Assembly (NCBI RefSeq): GCF_002890895.1
Contig: NZ_POUL01000005.1
Span: 399,536-463,535, forward strand
DNA: 64,000 nt
Origin: Stutzerimonas stutzeri
Lineage (GTDB): Bacteria; Pseudomonadota; Gammaproteobacteria; Pseudomonadales; Pseudomonadaceae
Direction of reading: 5' to 3'
Part shown: piece by piece, positions 57,635-64,000 of the stretch
Numbering within the stretch: the stretch's first letter is position 1
Layout of the letters: each line of letters starts with the position of its first letter
Position numbers and translations under genes: made by a program
Notes under the pieces: model-generated
The model's database searches: none
Told to the model about the DNA's origin: nothing
The model's input: only the letters and a program-made list of their open reading frames with translations

Positions 57635-58793
57635 TGCGGACCTGATCCTGGTCGGTGGCGGTTTGGCCAACGGGCTGCTGGCCCTGCGCTTGCGCCAGGC
57701 GCGTCCGGATTTGCGGTTGTTGATTATCGAGCAGGGCGAAACCCTCGGCGGCAACCATACCTGGTCCTTTCACGAGCACGACCTGACGCCAGCCCAGCAG
57801 GCCTGGCTGGAGCCGCTGGTGGGCAATCGCTGGCCTGGCTATGAAGTGATTTTCCCGGATATGCAGCGCCGGCTGGGCAGTGGCTACGCCAGCATTTTTT
57901 CTGATCGATTTAATCGGCTGCTGATGTCGGAACTGGCAGACGGGGTGCGGCTGAACACCACCGTCACCCGGGCAGAGCCGCGCCAGGTGCGACTGGGTTG
58001 CGGCGATGTTCTGCGCGCCGGGGCGGTGATTGATGGGCGCGGCGTGCGCCGGACCGATCAGCTGGCGCTGGGCTTCCAGAAGTTTCTCGGGCAGGAGCTG
58101 CGCCTGCATGAGCCGCATGGCTTGCAGGAGCCGATCATCATGGACGCCAGCGTCGCTCAGCAGGATGGCTACCGGTTCGTCTATGTGTTGCCGTTCAGCG
58201 CCGACACCCTCCTGATCGAGGACACCTATTACGCCGATGGCGATGCCGTTGCGCCGGGCACCTTGCGAGACAATATCCGGCGCTACGCCGAGGCACGCGA
58301 CTGGCGCATCGCCGAGATGCTGCGCGAAGAGCAGGGCGTGTTGCCCATCGTGCTGTCCGGTGACCTGCCGGCGTTCTGGGATGAGGCGCATGGCGTGCCG
58401 CAGGCGGGCCTGTCCGCCGCCCTGTTCCATCCCACCACTGGCTATTCCCTGCCTGATGCGGTGCGTCTGGCCGATCATCTGGTCGCGCTGGGCCGCTGGG
58501 ATGCCGACAGCCTGTTCGCGGCGATTCGCGACTATTCGATGCTGCAGTGGCGGCAGCGCAGGTTCTTCCGCCTGCTCAATCGCATGCTGTTCATGGCGGG
58601 CCCAGCCGATCGACGCTGGGCGGTCATGCAGCGCTTCTACGGTTTGCGGGAATCGCTGATCCAGCGCTTCTACGCAGCAGACCTGACCACCTGGGACCGC
58701 TTGCGCATTGTCTCGGGCAAACCTCCCGTGCCGGTGGGCGAAGCGCTGCGAGCGCTGGCCGCCGGCAATCTGCACCACAAGGAAAAGCAATGA
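57627..58793 (+). CDS. crtY: Lycopene beta-cyclase CrtY
   Basis: A 388-residue flavoprotein that closes both beta-rings of lycopene to give beta-carotene. The dinucleotide-binding motif LILVGGGLANGLLALRL is at the N-terminus. GNHTWSFHEHD (about 43-53), VIDGRGVRRTDQLALGFQ and FHPTTGYSLPDAVRLAD match CrtY. It overlaps both neighbours by a few bases (crtX upstream, crtI downstream by ATGA). Confidence 0.95.
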   Translation: MADADLILVGGGLANGLLALRLRQARPDLRLLIIEQGETLGGNHTWSFHEHDLTPAQQAWLEPLVGNRWPGYEVIFPDMQRRLGSGYASIFSDRFNRLLMSELADGVRLNTTVTRAEPRQVRLGCGDVLRAGAVIDGRGVRRTDQLALGFQKFLGQELRLHEPHGLQEPIIMDASVAQQDGYRFVYVLPFSADTLLIEDTYYADGDAVAPGTLRDNIRRYAEARDWRIAEMLREEQGVLPIVLSGDLPAFWDEAHGVPQAGLSAALFHPTTGYSLPDAVRLADHLVALGRWDADSLFAAIRDYSMLQWRQRRFFRLLNRMLFMAGPADRRWAVMQRFYGLRESLIQRFYAADLTTWDRLRIVSGKPPVPVGEALRALAAGNLHHKEKQ

Positions 58794-60292
58794 ACGAGGC
58801 AACTGGCGTTGTGAAGCGGGCGGTGGTGATTGGGGCCGGTTTCGGCGGACTGGCGCTGGCGATTCGGCTACAGCGTGCCGGCATCCAGACCACTGTGCTG
58901 GAAAAGCGCGACAAGCCGGGCGGCCGCGCCTACGTCTATCACGACCAGGGCTTCACCTTCGATGCGGGGCCGACGGTCATCACCGATCCGCCTGCGCTGG
59001 AAGAGCTCTTCACCGGCGCCGGCAAGCGCATGGCCGACTATGTCGAACTGCTGCCGGTCAGTCCCTTCTATCGGCTGTGCTGGGAAGATGGCTACAGTTT
59101 CGATTACGTCAACGACCAGGCCGAGCTGGACAAGCAGATCCATGCGCTGAACCCGAGGGATGTTGCCGGCTACCAGCGCTTTCTCGCCTATTCACGTGCG
59201 GTGTACGAGGAGGGCTACGTCAAGCTCGGCACCGTGCCCTTCCTGTCTTTCCGCAGCATGATTGGCGTCGCGCCGCGGCTGGCCAAGCTGCAGGCCTGGC
59301 GCAACGTGTACAGCATGGTGTCGAGCTTCGTGGAGAACGAACGCCTGCGCCAGGCGTTGTCATTCCACTCGCTGTTGGTGGGCGGCAACCCGTTCGAGAC
59401 CTCCTCCATCTATGCGTTGATCCACGCGCTGGAGCGGCAGGGGGGCGTCTGGTTTCCGCGCGGTGGCACTGGCGCGCTGGTGCAGGGCATGGTCAGGCTG
59501 TTCGAAGACCTGGGCGGCAAGCTGGAACTGAATGCCGAGGTCGCGAGCATCGAGCTTTCCGGTGGGCTGGCAAGGACCGTGGTCACCTGGGACGGGCGCC
59601 GCTTCGTCACAGATGCGGTGGCCTCCAATGCCGATGTGGTGAACACCTACAAGCAGCTGCTCGGCCATGAACAGCGTGGTCGCGACGAAGCCAAGCGGCT
59701 CTCCGGCAAGCGCTTTTCCATGTCGTTGTTCGTGATTCATTTCGGCCTCAAGCGCCGTCACGAACATCTGCAGCACCACACGGTGTGCTTTGGACCGCGC
59801 TACCGCGAACTGATCGATGAGATTTTCAAGCGCGAGACCCTGGCTGACGACTTCTCGCTCTACCTGCATGCGCCTTGCGTCACTGACCCCTCGCTGGCGC
59901 CGGAAGGTTGTGCCAGTCATTACGTGCTGGCGCCGGTGCCGCACCTGGGCACGGCCGACATCGACTGGGCCGTGGAGGGGCCAAAGTACCGCGACCGCAT
60001 CTTCGAATATCTCGAACGTCACTACATCCCCGGGCTGCGCGAGGATTTGGTCACTCACAGGATTTTCACCCCGTTCGATTTTCGCGACGAGCTCAACGCC
60101 CATCTCGGCTCGGCGTTTTCGCTGGAGCCGATCCTCACCCAGAGCGCCTGGTTCCGCACGCACAACCGTGATGACGTGATTCCCAACCTCTACATCGTCG
60201 GTGCCGGCACGCATCCCGGTGCGGGTGTGCCGGGCGTGGTGGGTTCGGCCAAGGCCACGGCCGGCCTGATGCTGGAGGATTTGTCCGGATGA
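58790..60292 (+). CDS. crtI: Phytoene desaturase CrtI
   Basis: A 500-residue FAD enzyme that converts phytoene to lycopene in four desaturations. The N-terminal FAD motif is VVIGAGFGGLALAIRLQRAG, followed by KPGGRAYVYHDQGFTFDAGPT in parts, and the C-terminal GAGTHPGAGVPGVVGSAK is diagnostic of CrtI. The ATG at 58790 overlaps the crtY stop. The length matches bacterial CrtI (about 490-510). It is coupled to crtB at its stop by ATGA. Confidence 0.96.
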   Translation: MNEATGVVKRAVVIGAGFGGLALAIRLQRAGIQTTVLEKRDKPGGRAYVYHDQGFTFDAGPTVITDPPALEELFTGAGKRMADYVELLPVSPFYRLCWEDGYSFDYVNDQAELDKQIHALNPRDVAGYQRFLAYSRAVYEEGYVKLGTVPFLSFRSMIGVAPRLAKLQAWRNVYSMVSSFVENERLRQALSFHSLLVGGNPFETSSIYALIHALERQGGVWFPRGGTGALVQGMVRLFEDLGGKLELNAEVASIELSGGLARTVVTWDGRRFVTDAVASNADVVNTYKQLLGHEQRGRDEAKRLSGKRFSMSLFVIHFGLKRRHEHLQHHTVCFGPRYRELIDEIFKRETLADDFSLYLHAPCVTDPSLAPEGCASHYVLAPVPHLGTADIDWAVEGPKYRDRIFEYLERHYIPGLREDLVTHRIFTPFDFRDELNAHLGSAFSLEPILTQSAWFRTHNRDDVIPNLYIVGAGTHPGAGVPGVVGSAKATAGLMLEDLSG

Positions 60293-61221
60293 ATGATCAG
60301 GTGATTGATCACTCGACTCAGTCGATCAACGTCGGCTCCAAGAGTTTTGCAGCGGCGGCCAAGTTGTTCGACGAGCGCACCCGTCAGAGCGCGGTGATGC
60401 TTTATGCCTGGTGCCGGCATTGCGACGACGTGATCGATGGCCAGACTCTCGGGCACGGCCAGGTCGAAGGTGACCGTTCCACCGGAGAAGCGCGCCTGGC
60501 CGAGCTGGTGGACCTGACCGAACGCGCTTATGCCGGCGAGCCCATGCAGGATCCGGCTTTTGCTGCGTTTCAGCAGGTCATCCAACGTCATCGGATTCCT
60601 CTGGAATATCCGTTGGAGCATCTGGCGGGCTTCCGCATGGATGTGCAGGACTACCGCTATCAGACTCTCGACGACACGCTGCTGTACTGCTACCGCGTCG
60701 CCGGGGTGGTGGGCTTGATGATGGCGAAGGTGATGGGCGCCGAAGCGGAGGCGACGCTAGACCGGGCCTGCGACCTGGGGCTGGCGTTCCAGCTGACCAA
60801 TATTGCGCGCGATATCGTCGAGGACGCAGAGATCGGTCGCGTCTATCTACCGGCCGACTGGCTAGCGGAAGTGGGGATCCCGGCTGATCAAATAGGCATG
60901 CCGTACAACCGGCCAGCGCTGGCGCTGCTGGCGGCGAGCCTGGTCGACCTGGCCGAGCCTTACTACCTGTCGGCCTCGCAGGGGTTACGCGAACTGCCAT
61001 TGCGTTCGGCCTGGTCCATTGCTACGGCGCACGGCGTTTATCGGCAGATTGGTGTGGAAGTGAAAGCGCGAGGCGCTGCGGCCTGGGACACGCGTGTATC
61101 GACGACCAGCGCGCAGAAACTGCAGTTTCTCCTCGGCGGTGGTGTGCTGGCGTTGGCTTCGCGTCGGATGCAACTCACGCCGCGTCCCGATTCCCTCTGG
61201 ACACGTCCGCGTCGGGCTTAG
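60289..61221 (+). CDS. crtB: Phytoene synthase CrtB
   Basis: A 310-residue squalene/phytoene-synthase family enzyme that joins two GGPP to phytoene. The first Asp motif DDVID is at 46-50 and the second lies in NIARDIVEDAEIGRVYLP. LEHLAGFRMDVQDYRYQT also fits. The last 47 bases overlap the 3' end of crtZ on the other strand. It is the final gene of the rightward operon. Confidence 0.95.
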   Translation: MNDQVIDHSTQSINVGSKSFAAAAKLFDERTRQSAVMLYAWCRHCDDVIDGQTLGHGQVEGDRSTGEARLAELVDLTERAYAGEPMQDPAFAAFQQVIQRHRIPLEYPLEHLAGFRMDVQDYRYQTLDDTLLYCYRVAGVVGLMMAKVMGAEAEATLDRACDLGLAFQLTNIARDIVEDAEIGRVYLPADWLAEVGIPADQIGMPYNRPALALLAASLVDLAEPYYLSASQGLRELPLRSAWSIATAHGVYRQIGVEVKARGAAAWDTRVSTTSAQKLQFLLGGGVLALASRRMQLTPRPDSLWTRPRRA

Positions 61222-61723
61222 CGTTTGTCTTGCGCAGCGGCCCGTCATGCAGCTCGCGCAGCTGCTGCTTGAGCACCGGCAGCGGCGGCGCATAAAGGAA
61301 TCCAAAGGACACGCAGCGCTCTTTCCCTTCAACGGCATGGTGCATGCGGTGCGCCTGATAGAGACGCTTTAGGTAGCCATTGCGGGGTACGAAGCGCAGC
61401 GGCCAGCGGTGATGCACCAGCCCGTCATGGGCGACGAAGTAGAGAAAGCCATAGGCCGTCATCCCGGCGCCGATCCATTCCAGCGGGCCGTAGCCCGCCG
61501 TGCCTAGCGCGATCAGCAGGATCGCAACCCCGGCGAAGACCACCGCATACAGATCGTTCTTCTCGAACCAGCCGGTGCGCGGCTCATGGTGTGACTTGTG
61601 CCAGCCCCAGCCCCAGCCATGCATCACGTACTTGTGCGCCCACCAGGCAAACAGCTCCATGCCGGCCAGGGTGGCTAGAAATACCAGTGTGTTAGTCAGC
61701 ACGGTCATATCCGATCGGTTCAT
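61175..61723 (-). CDS. crtZ: Beta-carotene hydroxylase CrtZ
   Basis: A 182-residue di-iron membrane hydroxylase that adds 3-OH to each beta-ring, giving zeaxanthin. Histidine motifs are HKYVMH (30-35), HKSHH (42-46), HDGLVHH and HRMHH. Helices are visible at about 10-28 and 55-95. It faces crtB with overlapping 3' ends, as in Pantoea-type clusters. Its promoter lies in the 78-base gap after the nitronate monooxygenase-like gene, unless it is read from that gene. Confidence 0.95.
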   Translation of the reverse strand: MNRSDMTVLTNTLVFLATLAGMELFAWWAHKYVMHGWGWGWHKSHHEPRTGWFEKNDLYAVVFAGVAILLIALGTAGYGPLEWIGAGMTAYGFLYFVAHDGLVHHRWPLRFVPRNGYLKRLYQAHRMHHAVEGKERCVSFGFLYAPPLPVLKQQLRELHDGPLRKTNAKPDADVSRGNRDAA

Positions 61724-61801
61724 CTGCAGGTCGCGCTAGTTTACGCGCTACGTCGCCGTAATGGACCCAGCTCCGACGCCTGGCGCCGCCCTGATTGTCG
61801 C

Positions 61802-62845
61802 CTAACTTTTCCATCCGGATGCAAGCGCTTCGGTCAGCTGTGCCGCCGGGATCGGCTGACAACCGCTGACGTTCTGCCCGGCCCACAGCGGTGAGAAGTG
61901 ATCAAGGCCTTGAGGCTCAGCAGCGGCGCGCAAACTGCCGATAGCATTGCCTGCCAGCGGAAACGCCGGCACGGCGTCTGGCCGTGCGCCCAGTTCGCGG
62001 ATGAGGCGATTGACGATGCCCCGCGCGGGCCGTCCGGAGAACAAGGTGGTCAGCACAGTGTGCTCGGCAGAAGGGCTCTGCAAAGCCTGGCGGTGCAGCG
62101 GACTGGCGCGGCTTTCGTCGCACAGCAGATAAGCGGTGCCGACCTGCACCCCCGCTGCGCCAAGCGCCTGCGCAGCGGATACGCAGCGAGCATCCGCAAT
62201 CCCACCCGCGGCGATCACCGGCACGTCCAGCGCGGCGACGAGCTGCGGCAGCAAGGCGAAGGTGCCGAGCTGACCGTTGATGTCTTCGCTAAGAAACATG
62301 CCGCGATGCCCGCCCGCTTCAACGCCTTGGGCAATCACCGCATCGACGCCTTGACTCTGCAGCCAGCGGCCTTCTTCCAAAGTCGTGGCGCTGGACAGAA
62401 TCTTCGCGCCGGTCGATTTGACACGCTGAAGCAGGTCTGGCGCTGGCAGGCCGAAGTGGAAGCTGACCACCGGCGGACGATGCCGCTCCACCACTTCCGC
62501 CATTGCAGCATCGAACGGCTTGCGGGTTGCGCCGCTGGGGATGCTCGTCGGGTCGATGGCGAGTTCTTTCAGGTAGGGCGCCAGCAAAGCCAGCCAGGCC
62601 TCGGTTCGCGCCGGATCTTCAACGGGCGTCTGGTGGCAGAAGAAATTGACGTTGTATGGCTTGCGCTTGAGCGTTGCGATGGCAGTCAGCTCGGCGTCTA
62701 GCGTCTCGGCGTTAAGCATGCCGGCTGGAACCGAACCCAGCCCGCCGGCGTTGGATACTGCTGCTGCGAGCTGATGGTTCTGCGAACCGGCCATCGGTGC
62801 CTGAATCACGGGTAGGCTGATCTCGAAGAGGGTGCGGATATCCAT
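61802..62845 (-). CDS. Nitronate monooxygenase-like FMN enzyme
   Basis: A 347-residue TIM-barrel flavoenzyme of the nitronate monooxygenase (2-nitropropane dioxygenase) family that oxidises nitronates to carbonyl compounds and nitrite. PVIQAPMAGSQNHQLAAAV (about 13-31), GVEAGGHRG (near 172) and IAAGGIADARCVSAAQALGA match FMN and substrate sites. AGGAATTCC precedes ATG. It lies upstream of crtZ on the same strand and divergent from rlmJ. No link to pigments is known. Confidence 0.92.
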   Translation of the reverse strand: MDIRTLFEISLPVIQAPMAGSQNHQLAAAVSNAGGLGSVPAGMLNAETLDAELTAIATLKRKPYNVNFFCHQTPVEDPARTEAWLALLAPYLKELAIDPTSIPSGATRKPFDAAMAEVVERHRPPVVSFHFGLPAPDLLQRVKSTGAKILSSATTLEEGRWLQSQGVDAVIAQGVEAGGHRGMFLSEDINGQLGTFALLPQLVAALDVPVIAAGGIADARCVSAAQALGAAGVQVGTAYLLCDESRASPLHRQALQSPSAEHTVLTTLFSGRPARGIVNRLIRELGARPDAVPAFPLAGNAIGSLRAAAEPQGLDHFSPLWAGQNVSGCQPIPAAQLTEALASGWKS

Positions 62846-62991
62846 CGGAATTCCTTTGAGCGGCTGGGCGAGACTGCTGACTGTATCAGCCGTTTGTCGT
62901 GGATTCGTCTCTCAGGTTGCGTCTCAGCTTAGCGAGGCCCTGCGAATCGCCGCGCTGCGCAGTTAGACTGTGCGCACTTCAGGAGTGCCCG

Positions 62992-63831
62992 ATGAACTAC
63001 CGCCACGCTTTCCACGCCGGCAATCACGCCGACGTCTTCAAACACCTCGTATTGTCCCGTCTGTTCGCCATGCTGGCTCGCAAGGAGGCGCCGTTCGCGT
63101 ATCTCGACAGCCATGCTGGCGTCGGCCTGTATGACCTCGCAGGCGACCAGGCCAGCCGCACCGGCGAATGGCTGCAGGGCATCGCCCGCCTGTGGCAGGC
63201 AGAGGATGTCCCGGCGATGGCGCAGGGCTATCTGGACGTGATCCGGGCACTCAATCCTGACGGCGCGCTGCGTTACTACCCCGGATCGCCGGAGCTGGCG
63301 CGGCAGCTGACGCGACCGCAGGATCGGCTGCAACTCAACGAGAAACATCCGGAAGACGGTCGCTTGCTGAAAGACAACATGGCTGGTGATCGCCGCGTGG
63401 CGGTGCACCTGGGGGAGGGATGGCACGTGCCACGCGCCTTGATGCCGACCGCCGAAAAGCGCGTTGTCCTGCTAATCGACCCGCCTTTCGAGCAGGCCGA
63501 CGAGCTGAGCCGCTGCGTGACGGCGCTGAAAGAAGCGCTGGGACGCATGCGCCAGACCATCGGTGTGATCTGGTACCCGATCAAGGATGAGCGGCAGCTC
63601 AAGCGCTTCTATCAGGACTTGTCACGCAGCGGCGCACCCAAATTGCTGCGCGCTGAGCTGTACGTCCACCCCACCGACGAGGCGCTGCGGCTGAACGGCT
63701 CGGGCCTAGCCATCAGCAACCCGCCATGGGGGCTGGAAGAGGAACTGCGTGAGCTGCTGCCTTGGCTGGCTAAACTGTTGGGTCAAAGCGAAGGCGGATG
63801 GCGATTGGACTGGTTGATCGAAGAGGCCTGA
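62992..63831 (+). CDS. rlmJ: 23S rRNA (adenine-2030-N6)-methyltransferase RlmJ
   Basis: A 279-residue SAM-dependent methyltransferase that methylates A2030 of 23S rRNA. The N-terminus MNYRHAFHAGNHADVFKH is diagnostic, and the catalytic DPPF in VLLIDPPFEQ replaces the N/DPPY motif. The ATG at 62992 has AGGAG six bases upstream; an upstream ATG in frame has no family support. The gene stands alone. Confidence 0.96.
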   Translation: MNYRHAFHAGNHADVFKHLVLSRLFAMLARKEAPFAYLDSHAGVGLYDLAGDQASRTGEWLQGIARLWQAEDVPAMAQGYLDVIRALNPDGALRYYPGSPELARQLTRPQDRLQLNEKHPEDGRLLKDNMAGDRRVAVHLGEGWHVPRALMPTAEKRVVLLIDPPFEQADELSRCVTALKEALGRMRQTIGVIWYPIKDERQLKRFYQDLSRSGAPKLLRAELYVHPTDEALRLNGSGLAISNPPWGLEEELRELLPWLAKLLGQSEGGWRLDWLIEEA

Positions 63832-63892
63832 TGCGGCGGCGGGAGCCCAACCTAGGAGAAGCGTCCACAGCTTGTAGATACCGTCTTCCCCA

Positions 63893-64000
63893 TTACCGAG
63901 CAAGGGCCAGTTGAGGGTCGAAACGCTGGCCCGATTTAAGTACCCCATAGGCGATGTGCAGCAGCTTGCGCATCGCTGCACAGACGATTTGTTTTCCGGA
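63893..64000 (-). mobile_element. 3' end of an IS110-family transposase (runs off window)
   Basis: The last 35 codons and stop of a transposase on the minus strand. The C-terminus contains MRKLLHIAYGVLKSGQRFDP, the conserved tail of IS110/IS1111-type DEDD transposases. The rest lies beyond the window, and the exact left boundary of the element, somewhere in 63832-63892, cannot be set. Confidence 0.82.

Noticed and set aside
57324..58802. 492-codon minus-strand frame opposite crtY
   Set aside because: It is antisense to well-supported crtX/crtY and rich in His/Gln/Arg, typical of a shadow frame.

Overview
The window is a high-GC, gene-dense chromosomal stretch of a gammaproteobacterium. It is most likely Pseudomonas sensu lato, and the carotenoid cluster points to the stutzeri group (Stutzerimonas). 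The evidence is the gene content: a VC_2705-type symporter, malate synthase G, GcvR and RarD, Pseudomonas-type REP repeats, a fox-like iron-uptake operon, and an hcp-vgrG type VI island. No rRNA, tRNA or CRISPR array was seen. Gene calls rest on reading the translated proteins and their motifs; no database search was run.

Layout. 1-2260: the end of a Na+/solute symporter and a small membrane protein. 2363-7720 (minus): an ECF sigma factor, FecR-like anti-sigma factor, TonB-dependent receptor, PepSY reductase and small membrane protein, in the same gene order as I recall for P. aeruginosa foxI-foxR-foxA-foxB. 7842-10477 (minus): a DnaQ-like exonuclease overlapping a cNMP/CBS-regulated nucleotidyltransferase-like protein. 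10619-13882 (minus): an MCP-porin-small PstS-like operon ending in a terminator. 14034-16263 (minus): malate synthase G. 16559-20528: gcvR-like, rarD, a glucose-dehydrogenase-like SDR and trehalase. 20578-20640: an inverted REP pair. 20713-23354 (minus): NfeD, stomatin (SPFH) and a LEA-type lipoprotein. 23788-24598: two tiny membrane-protein genes.

24768-30887 holds a tightly packed four-gene signalling operon: a three-receiver hybrid histidine kinase, a CheR-type methyltransferase, a CheB-type methylesterase without receiver, and a soluble receiver-kinase. The coiled coil of the first kinase carries a Glu-Glu-x-x-Ala-Ala segment resembling chemoreceptor methylation sites, which suggests a methyl-tuned kinase independent of CheA. 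30904-37427 holds an ABC importer operon with an alkaline-phosphatase-superfamily hydrolase and a HAD phosphatase. It faces a GntR/UTRA regulator, and near-identical operators (TGGTCTRGAYCA) lie upstream of both the regulator and the importer operon.

37673-45193 is an orphan type VI secretion island: hcp behind a sigma54-like promoter, then vgrG, a large VasX-like pore-forming effector and a multi-pass immunity candidate, the last three joined by ATGA overlaps. 45411-54105 holds selO, an MscK-like channel, a K+/H+ antiporter and an acyl-CoA dehydrogenase.

54225-61723 is a complete zeaxanthin-glucoside cluster. crtE reads leftward, idi2-crtX-crtY-crtI-crtB read rightward, and crtZ reads back against crtB. 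Together they would convert FPP and IPP through GGPP, phytoene, lycopene, beta-carotene and zeaxanthin to its glucoside. A nitronate monooxygenase-like gene, rlmJ and the 3' end of an IS110-family transposase close the window.
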